From positions 455,090 through 517,089 of the forward strand of contig MNCI01033465.1 of assembly GCA_015680685.1 (NCBI GenBank): a DNA stretch of 62,000 nucleotides, written 5' to 3'. The notes under the pieces were generated by a model. It was not told where the DNA came from and did no database searches. It was given only the letters and a program-made list of their open reading frames with translations. The stretch's first letter is position 1. Each line of letters starts with the position of its first letter. The translations under genes were made by a program, and so were the position numbers. Source of the DNA: Gnetum montanum. Taxonomy: Eukaryota > Streptophyta > Gnetopsida > Gnetales > Gnetaceae. Below, in pieces: positions 12,071 to 23,302 of the stretch.

Positions 12071-14990
12071 GCTATCTAAAGGTAGAATACAATATACAGG
12101 ACTATGGTTTCAAGTAGACAACCAACCATAACAAGTCATCACCAAATCTTTTGCCTAACTTAACAATCAGCCCATCATAGATGGGATAAAGCACTAAGAT
12201 TGTAATGGTGGTATCTGTCAAGTAGAGTAATTTCATGTTCATCCTTTAATTTAATTTTAATTTAAAGTATTTTTAACTAAATCATGCATCCTAGGAATTC
12301 ATTAGACCAATTGATTTTTAACCATTTTTTGCATAATGCTTGTATATCTTGGCATACCTTGTAGAATGCAAGTTACATGTCCTTATAGTTAATACATGTC
12401 CTTATAGTTAATTTTTTAATTAGAGAAATAAAACATTGCAACATTAAGAACAACTTGTTATTTTATTTCTCTTAAAACAAGTTAGCCACACCCATTTTGT
12501 TACAAAACCATTAAATAAAGTTGCTATGTGTAAATATGGAATTTTTTTTTTTTTTGAGTCTTACAAGCTTCACAACTTATGTAATGTATTATAAAAGCAT
12601 TATTCAAAGTTTGTTTAATCTTCTATCGAAACATGCCAATAAACTTGACTTGTCAACCCTTGCATGTCAAAGTCAAGAACTTTTTTTTAATGTTCAAAGG
12701 CATTTACCATAAGGCTATATATTTTAGGCATTATTTAACTACATGTAAACAACACGATGCTTTGTAATAATTTATGCAAATGCTTGAAGTATGAATTATA
12801 GTTGCAACCACATGCTTGTGGTTTAAAATGAGTACTTTTGGAAGCTAGCACTTGAAGAATTGATCTTAGTTCCAAAAACTGAAAATGTACCAGACTACAA
12901 GTCATGGTCAATGTAGTTTTGCAAAAATGAGATACCACATGTCATGGTAAGTTCATCACAAGTCATGATGAGAATTTCTTAATTTCTTGGTCAAATTTAG
13001 AAGCCTGTAACTCCTTCATATTTGGAATTTTGAGAAGATCTTTGGCTTGTTAGAAAGCTCGTGAAAAGATCTATCTATTTGCAATATTTCAGATTAACTG
13101 GAGTTCATTTGATTGGTCAAATATAGCTTGGAAAAATGTCATTCAAAACTATCTAATTTTTTTCAAAACACTTCACAATTCTTGGAAAAATACCAAAAGT
13201 TATGGTATACATACCACGACTTAACCATGAGTCATGATCAACAAAAACAAAGAATAAAATTCAAATTTTACCAACACTAATGAGCCACAAGTTGTGGTGA
13301 GTTCATGGTGTTTTTCTAAGCAAACCATGACCTAACCACAAGTTCTGGGCAATGCGAAAATTCTAATTTTTTGACATTGGTGAATTGGATCTTGATAGAA
13401 TTTGAACATAGAAGTTTGCTTGAGCCTGCTCAATAGTCTAAATGATGACATGTTGCTAATATTAATTGAAATAAGTTGTGTTTGAATTGATTGATGAAAG
13501 TGACTTTTGAACTTCTTGAATTGATGAAATTTGAAACTGAATTGAATTGAATTGAATTGGATGTAGTTGCTACTAAAAATTGTGGGAGTTGTTGAACTAA
13601 TGAAGATAGAATTCATTGAAAATGATGAGAGACTGATAAAGTTGATGAATCTTGGAATTACTTTATTTTGTAATATTTCCATATGTAAATATGACCTTCA
13701 ATGACTTTGAATTTTGGTTTATTAAATTCATTTCTTCCTCTAATTTGTAGACCACAACATGCATGCTAAAACCAACATAAAAAGCATACAATTGAAAAAA
13801 CTATTAACTACCAATCAATGCTTCCTAGATTCTATGTGCATTGAAAAATAAAAAGCAAAATAACAAAAACAAAACTAATTTTCTAGGTTGTCTTGATTGT
13901 GCCAAACTCACAACCTCAAGCCACACAAACCAAAAATAAAGAAATACAACATAACCTTATAAACATCAAACTTATAAGAACCCTATAAAACGAAATACAA
14001 ATGAAAAGGAAAAAAAGAGGAGAAAGAATGGAAGTAACTACAAATTAAAAGAAGCTAATAATAATGGAAAATATGAAAATAGAGGTGGAAAATATTTAAA
14101 TTCCATCGAATAATTTGTATTTTTAAATTGTACAATATTATTAGTTCTGAAATGATCACAAGACCCCATTTCATTTAATCTACTCCCTCTCATTATACAA
14201 TTTATTAACACTTACAACATTTTAATGAAAATACTTTATTATACCATCATGAAACCTTAAAGCATTTATAAGAAACCATCCAAGCTTAATAATTCTAACA
14301 TATCCAACTATGGCAAATTATTGAATTACATGTTTTTATAAAAAAAGTTAGAAAGATATACTCAACCTCCACTACCACCTATCCAAAAAAATTTACAAGT
14401 TGATCTTACACTCCAACACAAACAACTTTAATTTGCAGTTCACATGATGGTAAATATGTGTACTTTACCAGCAATGTACCCATTTCATTAATTCCTTTTC
14501 ACGATCATTATTAGTAACCCAAAATCAGCTCAAGGGGCCCAATTCCACTCATGCGGTACACATAAAAGTAATTATGAAAGGTTTGATACTATTGACGTTT
14601 TCCATGCAAATAGCGTATCAAATAGAAATTAAAATTATTTTATATTTTATTCGGCTAGTTTGCCCTTTCCGTGGGATTGGACTTGTTGCCGTTCTCACAA
14701 GCAAGCTCTACCCTTAATCTACCTTATTAGAACACTAGCAACCTGATCTACTTTATTTCTGCATTCGCAACCAGTGATTCTCACCGACCGAATTTCCTTT
14801 CGGTTGCAGTGTACAGCACTATAATCCAGGCAAAATTCCTTTAATGTACAAATTTTTTACAACCCCAATGCACAACAATGGGGACTACATAAGTTTGATC
14901 AAATTACGGCTACTAACATTAGATTAGAAATTTATAACTCCGATCCATCCATCCATGCAATTCCCTTCATAGTACGGTTCACCTTTTATT
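12071..14990. other. AT-rich intergenic DNA, no gene seen
   Basis: Long A/T runs, a (GAATT)n-like microsatellite at about 13535-13560, and degenerate reiterations of CCACAAGT(C/T)(A/G)TGGT-type words between 12900 and 13350. No ORF here has a recognisable motif. I see no LTR or TIR ends inside it. Confidence 0.6.
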
Positions 14991-15007
14991 CAGCAACAGC
15001 GGAGGTT

Positions 15008-16015
15008 TCAGACCTTTCTGCGTTGCAGTACGTCTTCAGGGTCATACGCCTCATCAAATGGAAAAGGTGTTAAATTCCAAGCCAATGCTAACAGCCGCAA
15101 CCTGAAATTAACATTTAATCACAATAAACCCAACGAAAAGAGCTCCATTTAAGGATTTAACTCTCAAATACCAACACCAAGTTTCTTTCAAATAGGAGCT
15201 AAACTATGATCCCTTAGCATCTGCACATGTTACAAAACAGCGTGACTTGTTCATAACCACCAGAAATTTGAAAATTTCTAGCCTGAAAAGCAGCTTTTAC
15301 TTTTCGTTTGCCCGGCACTCTCAGAAAATAAAATTTCGCAGGAACAAAAATTTCCTTCCGAACTGGACTCTATAGTAGTTATTGGGGAAAAAATAAAAGA
15401 AAAAAGTCAAAAACCTATACATTCTTCGGAGATATGAAGTAGAAAAAGGAATTCATGCATACAACTTAAAATAGGAAATACTACGAACAGGAATCAGGAA
15501 CCCCTCCAAAACACGGTTCCGAATGAAGCGATCCGAAAGGGTTTATTAATTTCTCCCATCAGTACGAACAGCAAAAAGAAAAACAGCAGGGCTATGACAG
15601 GTTAGCCCAGAAATTCCAATAATTTCAATGGAAGTATGAAATTTCCAAACGACATACTACGAATATAAAAAACAGTACTACAGATCCCAGCACAGGAATC
15701 AGCACACTGGCTGCAAAGAAACTTGGCAGACCAAGAAAAAGGACAAAGTAGGAATGTATCAAAATGACAAACAAGTACCATCTGAACTGAACTGACAAGA
15801 AAAATCAACAAACTTCACAAACAAAAAGAAAAAACAAAATCAATCGAAATTACCTGTAACTGCTACTGTTAACCCACATGGAAAGGGCCGATTTCACCAG
15901 TATGAAATGCATGCGCAATTTCAATGGCGATGGCAACGCATCTCTGGATCCAGTGCTTGAGCACAAACCAGATCAGATCAACAATCTCGAATGTTGCTGA
16001 GAACCCAACCGCCAT
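15008..16015 (-). CDS. possible small two-exon gene, function unknown
   Basis: I do not recognise this gene. On the - strand an ATG at 16015 in a good context (GAGCCATGGCGG) opens a 48-codon frame (MAVGFSATFEIVDLIWFVLK...) ending in TAA at 15869-15871. The product is small, hydrophobic or amphipathic, and could be membrane-associated. A consensus TATATAAAAA lies about 60 bp upstream. A donor (CAG|GTAATT) follows 18 bases past the stop. An acceptor (TTTCAG|GTTGCGG) at about 15101 opens a second stretch that reads convincingly as coding (WNLTPFPFDEAYDPEDVLQRR, about 15085-15008). The obvious donor and acceptor do not keep the two frames together: either the second part is 3' UTR or a second ORF, or another donor such as CAT|GTGGGT or G|GTGAAA is used. 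It could also be a noncoding transcript or a decayed gene. Confidence 0.4.
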
Positions 16016-16073
16016 GGCTCTGTTTCAGAGGGAAAACGTATTGAGAATTATACATGGGCTGTGTTAGGCATTT

Positions 16074-16086
16074 TGGGTTTTTATAT
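16074..16086 (-). promoter_or_regulatory. TATA box of the possible small - strand gene
   Basis: The - strand reads TATATAAAAACCC, about 60 bp upstream of the ATG at 16015. This is normal spacing for a plant TATA box with a short 5' UTR. Confidence 0.5.
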
Positions 16087-16219
16087 ACAACAAAACAAAT
16101 ATATCGTACCGTTCTGATTCTTGCGTTGCAATTGCTTGGGCATGTGAAACTTGTCGTTTTTGGCTGAGCTTGTACTCCACCCTCACCGGTGACCACCCGT
16201 TAACCCAAATCTAATTTTC

Positions 16220-17090
16220 ACTGCCCTACTGTTTTGAAATAGGTATTGAGAGGTTACGTTACTAAATTGTCAGTATGTTTTTATCTTAGATTTTTTTTTT
16301 CTCAAACGTCTACTTTCTTAGCAAAACATCATTGTAAAGTTTGAAAAGCTCCACCCCCAAAACGTGGGACTGAGCAGGAACAATAATTATGCATAATTAT
16401 TAGCACAGTCCACCTTCGAATAGCGTGAAAGCTTTGTGCTTTAACAAGCCAGAAACCTTTATCGAGGTATGGTCGCCCACAATTTTCAAAATATATTTTT
16501 CCATGTCTTTTGCCTCGTCTTTCATTATTCCACCGATAATTAACGAAAATTTTTAAGATAATAAGATGTTTCTGTTAAGGAATAAATTATTATATTTAAA
16601 ACTTTATACCATTGTTATTTTTTTGGCTGAAATTCCTTGAATATTGCAAAATGGTGGAACTCTTTCTATCCCATTTTGATTTTCCTATTTGTGCTATAAA
16701 AAAAGATCTCTAATAAATGGTATTTGTTCCAAATCTCTAATTGTTAGAAATTTGAAATTATGGTTCTCATTTATGTTTCATTATTTTCATTTTTTTTGTA
16801 ATCAAATCAAACTTGTTTAGTTTGTGTAAAATTGAAAGTGCAATTTAAAGTTTCTACTTAAAATTTGTAGAAATAAGTTCTTTTCATTTATTCATACTAA
16901 ATACTCAATAATAACAATACCTGCTACCATGCATTGCATATTCTTTGTATTATTTTATTGATGCTAAAATAACTCAAAGTGTCATAAATTTCTTTTAATA
17001 ATTTTCCTCTATTTTGTAACTTTTCTCCCATCATAATTTACATGTCTCTTTTTGTTTGTTGTTTAAGTTGTAGCTTACTTACAATAACAA
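16220..17090. other. AT-rich intergenic DNA
   Basis: I see no ORF, repeat end or RNA gene here beyond poly-A/T tracts. Confidence 0.5.
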
Positions 17091-17095
17091 TTTAA

Positions 17096-17275
17096 ATGTT
17101 AATAATGAGGTGTTAGCCTAGTAAGAAGACTCTTGATTTGAAAGCTCAGATCATAGGTTTGATTTTAGTGCACAATGCTGAGTTATGAAGTTCTAATTGA
17201 ACTAAATATCCTAGGGTATACTTATATTACAATTTTTTGAGAGTTCAAATACCCCCCACACTAACAATTTAGAAG
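17096..17275 (+). repeat. tRNA-derived SINE-like relic
   Basis: GGTGTTAGCCTAGTAAGAAG resembles an RNA polymerase III A box, and 40 bp on ATCATAGGTTTGATTTTAGTG resembles a B box (GGTTCGANTCC), at tRNA-like spacing. A 3' body ending GAGAGTTCAAATACCCCCC follows. The copy is too decayed for boundaries or target-site duplications. Confidence 0.45.
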
Positions 17276-17299
17276 TTAACATTTTTATTTCATCCCAAC

Positions 17300-18300
17300 G
17301 ACTTGTTAAAGTAGGCCAGTGATGCTTTAGAATTTAGAAGAATTATAAAAGAATATAATAATAAATTTAAATGTTAACATTTTTATGTATCATCTTAACA
17401 ACTAGCTAGGATGCCCATGATGATGATTTTAACAACCAACTAAAAGAAGGAAGGTAATGTGCTTATTTTCATCCTCACAACCAAATAAACAGGTGGGATG
17501 TATACAAAAATATAATGATTCCTTTGGCAACCTTTTGGCTGAAATGCTTATCACACAATGAGCTAACCATTTAAATCATCTTTCACTTGTACCAACCACC
17601 ATTTAGAAAAAAAGAATATAACAATGAACTAACCACTTAACTTGATGACAACTAACCAGTGTGCTAACCACAACTAACAGCCACCTCAAAATTAATATTC
17701 TAAATAATTCTTCCTATCATTCAAGCTATAAAAGAAGCCTACGAGTATATCTATCTGTCATACTATTGACATTAAATAGTGAGGTAAAGAGCAACCAAGG
17801 AAAGTGTGGCAAAGAACATTTTTACAATGTAGTTCATACTCATTTGCCTTGTCTAATAACCCTTCTTGGTCCATTTTCTTTAGCTTGGCACTCCACGACA
17901 CATGATCTCGTTGCGCTATTGCAACACACTTGCAGTTTCCGGGCTACGTTCTAAAACACGTAAATGACAAATCGTTTGACTACTGGGACTGTAAAATTTG
18001 CAAATTGCTTCCGGGAAATCATCACCAACGCCTGGTTTGTCAAAGTCAGTAAACGTCATCTACCAGTCTCAGCCGTGTTGCCGTAGACAGCTAAGCCGGC
18101 TCGACTTGATCTGCAAATATGATTCGTTTTTTTTTTTTAAGATCACATTCAACTTATGGAAAGTAGGTTTTGCTGTTTCGCTTCCCCGATCATCTTTCCC
18201 AACGAAATCAGATCACCGTTCGGTTGCCAACTTATAATTTTGCCAAACATCTTTTACCATCACCAATCAAGAACGTTGCAGATGGTCATGCGGTACCGAA
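17300..18300. other. intergenic DNA, no supported gene
   Basis: Small ORFs at 17661-17954 and 17998-18237 have no recognisable motifs or splice context. I see no other structure. Confidence 0.4.
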
Positions 18301-18511
18301 AGTGGTTTTAGCTGTTCATTTTTGAAATAGAAAGACTCGGCATTTAAAGGGAAAATTTATTTTTATCACGAGCATCACAACGAACAATACGTCAGCCACT
18401 GAGTGTTAATAACCAGCCGTTGCACGCACGATAATTTGATATAAACATCAAAAAGATCAAATTATATGGCATTTATTCTACTCATTATGGCTCCAACTCC
18501 GATCTCTATAC

Positions 18512-18608
18512 TCGAATCTAATACTTGCGTCGTACATTTTTCGATTTATAATTATTTTTTTCAATACTTGAATCGTACATTTTTCGATTTATAATTATTT
18601 TTCTCAAT
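18512..18608. repeat. ~48-bp tandem duplication
   Basis: AATACTTG..TCGTACATTTTTCG and the following TTTATAATTATTTTT occur twice in immediate succession with only a few differences. Confidence 0.9.
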
Positions 18609-18726
18609 TGTGTTTTTAAACAGAAACAATAACATTGATGCCAATGAAAGTCACCGAATAGGTAAAGCAAGGTACATTTAGGAATAGATTACACTGCAAG
18701 AAAAAACCTTTCGAGGCCCACAGTAC

Positions 18727-18866
18727 TTTAACAAATACATTCAACCAGATTCAGGGTTCATAAGGCTAGACAAATTTAACAAATACAATTTTAACAAATA
18801 CATTCAACCAGATTCAGGTCGTATGCAAATGCATAAGGCTAGACAAATTTAACAAATACAATTTTC
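18727..18866. repeat. ~65-75-bp tandem duplication
   Basis: AACAAATACATTCAACCAGA...AAGGCTAGACAAATTTAACAAATACAATTTT is repeated back to back. The second copy carries a short extra segment (CGTATGCAAATG). Confidence 0.9.
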
Positions 18867-18990
18867 CCCCTTGCTGGATGAAGGCAAATCTGCCTTGATT
18901 TTTTCTCCAATATTTCTGCCCTGCCTATTCTATTTTTATTTGTGTCATGTTATTGGTCCTGTACCTATCCCCACCAAATATACTACCTTA

Positions 18991-19220
18991 TCCTTTTTAA
19001 ATTTTGGATTCCATGACAATATATAAGGTGCTCAAAGGAAACATCAAAAACACCACAATTTTCAAAGCATAAGCTTGGGAATCATCTTTCTTTATTTGTA
19101 AATTCTCCTTTTTAAATTTTGGATTCCATGACAATATATAAGGTGCTCAAAGGAAACATCAAAAACACCACAATTTTCAAAGCATAAGCTTGGGAATCAT
19201 CTTTCTTTATTTGTAAATTC
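18991..19220. repeat. perfect 115-bp tandem duplication
   Basis: Units 18991-19105 and 19106-19220 look identical by eye (both begin TCCTTTTTAAATTTTGG and end TTGTAAATTC). Identity in neutral AT-rich DNA implies a very recent event, or an assembly duplication. Confidence 0.95.
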
Positions 19221-20276
19221 TCCTTGAGCTTCAATCTTCCCAAGCTGTGCTACTAATTCTTTGGTGTGGTTTTTCACTTAAAAGTTTTCCATAAGGTAAC
19301 TGTCTTTTTTATTTTCTGCAATTTCTTTTAAATTTAATATAATGGTGCAAGCAACTGGGAATAACACTTTTCACATTATCTCAGTATTTCCTGTAACTAG
19401 TGCTAACGAAAATACCACAATTTTGGTTAGCTCGTATATTGTTTCTTTGCAAAACTAAAATATCCAAACCAGGAATGAAAATTGCTTTTTTTTTTTACTT
19501 TTTGAAGTCGAATGACTAGACATATAGAAGAGAGATCATTTTAATCACGAGCATCCCCACGGAGAAGCCATATACCATCCAGTGTTAAAAAACCAAACGT
19601 TGCACACCTAATAATTCGGTATACAGATTAAAAAGATAGATTATAAATCAATTATCCTATTGCCTACTTCAACTATCTTTAACCCTAATCATTCTACTTA
19701 ACTCTAATACATGTGCAATTTTCGATTTCCAAGGATATTTGCCAATTGTGTATTCTAACGGTAAAACAGTAACGGTAAATTGCCATATTAAAACAAAGCA
19801 CAAAAACCTAACCACAGAAAACAAAGCCAAGGAAAAACCTATAAATATTTCAGCGGCTTCCATTATTTCTTTCGTATGATAATTGTTTCTCTGCAAAACT
19901 AAAATATCCAAAACCAGAATTGAAAATGTGCATGACAAATCTGTTAGCAGAAGAAATTCAGAAGGCAATGGATTTCAAGCTTAAAAAAAACATAAAAAAA
20001 TTTATGCACAACTACTTGAGAAACCACAGTGAATAAACCCAATCACATTTTCGCATTTTCATGCTAATGTATTTCAATTAAGATATAACTACAATTTCAA
20101 AACGACCAAAGAAAGGAAAACGTCTGCTAAGAAGATTTAACTTGATCAGTCGATACAGAGCAAAATTTTTCGAAGTACGAAGAATCAGCAAATTTCTAAA
20201 ACCCTCAAAACTTGCTAAATATAACCGAGTAAGAGATGCTAGAAAAGGATATCCCCAATTGTATACTACATCCACA

Positions 20277-22190
20277 CTAATCAAATAAACTGAAGCCCAT
20301 ATCGTCATCAGACTCTTCTTCTGGTTCAGGCTTCTTCTCCTCGGCGGGCGCTGCTGCTGCTGCTGCTGCAGGAGCAGCATCTGCTGCTGCAGCTGGTGCA
20401 GCTGCAACTGCGAATTTTGATGGGTCCTGCATTGCCAATCAAATGCAAACTCAACAATATAATCCATCACATTTGACATTGTATAATTATGCAATGAAAG
20501 GGAGAGAATGGCATTTAAGCTCACCTTCAAAAACTCCTTAATTTGCTCTACTTGTTTGAATGTATAGTCTGTCTCCAGAGCAACTGCAAGGACATTCTTA
20601 TAATGATTAATGAAAACATGAGGTGCAGCAGCTAGTGTGGGATAGCCAGCACCAAGAGAGAGAGATGTCACTGCAGAAATTCCAGATGCAAGCTTTTCAA
20701 TCAAATCGTCCTCCGTTAAGTCAAGCACTTCAGGATCAAATACTGATCCATTATCATAGACACTCTTCACAATTAACCCATATGAGAACGGGCGAATGCC
20801 AAGCTTTGCTAGCAAAGCGGCTTCGGAAGAACCCACTTTCTCCCCCTTCTTGATAAGTTCCACCGGAGTTATAATTTCTACAGTTCCTTTGTTAATCTTG
20901 GTTGGAATGTTCAAGACCTGTCATATATGGACATTGGGGAACCATAAATTTTCAAACTATAATGGGTTAAGTGTTTTTGGACCAAATGAGTGATTTTGTT
21001 CGGTAGGCCATTTTAGAAAATTATGAACCAGACCTGGAAGAAAGAAGTTTGAGATGGGTCCAGACCAGTATTTCCCGGAGGAACAACCACATCTACAGGA
21101 GCAACCAAACCCACACGAGCCGGAGCTCCCACCTGCAAGCACAAGCAAATATTGCATCAAGACAGCCCTGATTTTGAGAACCATAACCGAACCACGAAAG
21201 CGTCTTATCATACCTTGTATTTTGCAACCTCCTCACGGACTTCCTTAAGGTCCCCCTTTGTGAAAATCAACCCAACATTCCCCTGAAAATGGGAAGTAAG
21301 TGAGAAAACAAAAAATAGCTTTTAAGAAATCAACCATGTCAAACACAGAAACAGCTTCAACTAACGTACTATGCGAATTCCGCTAAAATTAAAATGTAAA
21401 ACAAACTCCCCGGACCAAGAACAGAATGCTCCTTCAATGCATTTTCCAAAACAATAAAAACCAAATCTTCGCTCCTTCAGTTCAATTTCGAAAACAATAA
21501 AACCCTAAATCTTAAATAATTAACACTTTTAAATCTATGCGCTCAAGTTATCTTGGCAAAATCAATCACATATTCTGCCCTGCGAAAAATAAAAACCCTA
21601 AACCCACAGACTAAGAAAACAGAAAACGCGTTTTCCTTTTCCGCTTAAGTGACACACAGGGCAATATTGGATTCCAATCCTGTACTTGTTCTATGAATGC
21701 TACTGGAAAAGTAAAAACGTATAAAACCATAAAGCTCTATTTTATTACGGAAACGTACCAAAGTCCATCAGAATTACACAAAACTCTACTAACAAATGGT
21801 TGGTTCGACCGATTATTTCCCCTAAAAAATCAACCGAAATAACTACTGCTTCTCGTTCTGCGTGCACAGATCCTTCTACATTCCACGAACTTAACAGTGA
21901 AAGAAGTAAACAGGAAAGAATCGGATACTTACAACGAGCAAAGGGACGAGATTAAGATAGGCGGTGTTGCCCGATTTCTCAGCAAAAATCCTAATCGACC
22001 TTTTCATCATGGTATTCTTTCCCATGAGAACAATTGAATCGGGCCTGAGACCCTGGCGAATGTTTTGCAGCTGATTCGACCCAACATTGTCGGCCAGGCA
22101 AACAAGAACTTGATTGTACTCCTCCAGCAAATCTCGTATTTTCTGATCGTACACAACCTTCTTCTGCGCTTTCGTGCCCTTGAAACCCAT
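20277..22190 (-). CDS. RPP0: 60S acidic ribosomal protein P0 (uL10)
   Basis: P0 (uL10 family) is the scaffold of the ribosomal P-stalk. It binds the 28S rRNA GTPase-associated centre and carries P1/P2 dimers that recruit elongation factors. Five - strand exons, all joined in phase 0, give 322 aa (typical P0 is about 320): 22190-21933, 21282-21214, 21132-21034, 20917-20525 and 20426-20277 (stop TAG 20277-20279). All junctions are GT...AG. The start is the ATG at 22190 ([11 protein letters not shown]); no ATG in this frame lies just upstream. Diagnostic blocks are [17 protein letters not shown] and [12 protein letters not shown] in exon 1 (rRNA-binding part), [17 protein letters not shown] in exon 2, [16 protein letters not shown] in exon 3, and [19 protein letters not shown] in exon 4. 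Exon 5 has an Ala/Pro-rich hinge and the acidic tail [14 protein letters not shown], the P-protein signature. The ORF looks intact. Transcription is away from the foldback repeat at 22421-22797. Confidence 0.97.
21490..21610 (+). promoter_or_regulatory. telo-box motifs inside RPP0 intron 1
   Basis: Intron 1 (21283-21932) is much longer than the other three (81-116 bp). It contains AAAACCCTAAAT (about 21499) and AAAAACCCTAAACCC (about 21592). AAACCCTA motifs are frequent in 5' regions of plant translation-machinery genes. A role here is inferred, and orientation relative to the gene is reversed. Confidence 0.4.
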
Positions 22191-22314
22191 TTTCACTCCT
22201 GCTCTCCCTGCAACCCTCCGCAGTTGATAGATCGAAGCCCCGCCGAAGGTGAACTTCTGCCGGTCACCAAAACCTCAAGGTAATGCAATTCCTATGAACA
22301 AAAGCCTACATAGG

Positions 22315-22322
22315 TAGGGTTT
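22315..22322 (-). promoter_or_regulatory. telo-box upstream of RPP0
   Basis: The gene strand reads AAACCCTA here, about 125 bp upstream of the ATG, with a related AAGCCCTAG just beyond (about 22335). Telo-boxes are typical of plant ribosomal-protein promoters. No clear TATA box is seen, which is also common in this gene class. Confidence 0.5.
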
Positions 22323-22420
22323 CCGAAGTAACTAGGGCTTCCTACCAAAGCATACTGGTTTTCCTTTTTCACCCATTTTTCCCGCCGTTACGTAGAGAAA
22401 ATATATTTCTTTTAGCCTAG

Positions 22421-22797
22421 CTTAGATATATATATTTATAAATTGGCCGAGATGATTTTTTAAAAAAATGATGTTAACGAAGCCCTCTTCTCTTTCTCTA
22501 CCACTTACCCAGTTTAGTTTTACCTCTTAATTAAGTTTGCTCTTTCTTTCTTTGTTTATAACGTTTTGAGAAATAAATCTCTTGAATAAATAATGCTCAA
22601 AAACACAATGAACAAACAAAGAAAGAGCAAACTTGACCGAGAGGGTAAAACTAAATTGGGTAAGTGGTAGAGAAACAGAGTAGGGGTGAGTGATTCTGTT
22701 TTTAGTTATCTTGTTACTTCGTCTAGTAGTCGGGCTTCGTTAACATCATTTTAAAAAAAAAATCATCTCAGCCAATTTATAGATATATATATCTAAG
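22421..22797. repeat. 377-bp foldback (MITE-like) element
   Basis: Left arm 22421-22562 and right arm 22610-22797 are long inverted repeats: CTTAGATATATATATTTATA against ATAGATATATATATCTAAG, AATTGGCCGAGATGATTTTTT against its complement, and CTACCACTTACCCAGTTTAG against CTAAATTGGGTAAGTGGTAG. A ~48-base spacer separates them. The right arm has about 50 extra bases (22683-22733). The right-edge sequence recurs at the window start, so this is a multi-copy family. No transposase is visible. It sits about 230 bp upstream of the RPP0 start codon. Confidence 0.85.
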
Positions 22798-22862
22798 ATA
22801 GTGGAGCGGTTTCGTGGGCTATAAGTAGAATTTAATTATTTTTTTTATTTTTTAAGTTATCA

Positions 22863-23302
22863 TCACTATTTGAATTCCAAATAATATATACTGGTAAACA
22901 TAAATTGGTTAAAATAAAAATTTATATATTTCATATATGTTGATGAAAGAATACATTGCACAATTATTGCAACAAACATTACAGAGTTGTATAATAGGAT
23001 TGAGTAAAATGCAAAATACAATGATAAGTGTGAACTCAATATGCCTAATTCTCCAACTAAGCAAAATGAACTTCTTGTGCAATTTTACTTTGGAGATGTT
23101 TAGCATCTAAAATCTTTCTGTATCTTTGCACATGAAAATGAGAAGGAATCTTTAAAGAATCAATGGTCTTGACTTCAGATAATGCAACAAACGTAACCAT
23201 CATCACCTTAACCCCAGATGGTTGAACTTGAAGTGGTCGTCGTAGGGCCAAAGGAAGAAGAAAAACGCCATCTAGGGTAAGGTTTACAATTTGCTACACC
23301 CT
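22863..23302. other. intergenic DNA with a duplicated ORF-start segment
   Basis: No gene is supported. At about 23208-23270 the words ATGGTTGAACTTGAAGTGG, TCGT and AGGGCCA(A/G)AGGAAGAAG match the start of the unknown ORF at 24200. A solo LTR now separates the two copies, which probably derive from a local duplication. Confidence 0.6.

Larger units (their letters stand above)
18350..19760. repeat. diverged direct repeat flanking a duplication cluster
   Basis: The segment at about 18350-18560 (ATCACGAGCATC..., GTTGCACGCACGATAATT..., ending in CTC-GATCT-like words) recurs in diverged form at about 19535-19740 (ATCACGAGCATCCCC..., GTTGCACACCTAATAATT...) in the same orientation, about 1.19 kb apart. 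A second diverged pair (GCAAAACTAAAATATCCAAA) occurs at about 19450 and 19893. Three fresher tandem duplications lie between the copies. Confidence 0.7.

Noticed and set aside
20078-20914. 278-codon single-frame reading of RPP0 exon 4 into intron 4 and exon 5
   Set aside because: It reads through the 98-bp intron in frame and then exon 5 in the wrong frame (giving a Q/R-rich tail); the spliced version restores the conserved MGFSLFD end.
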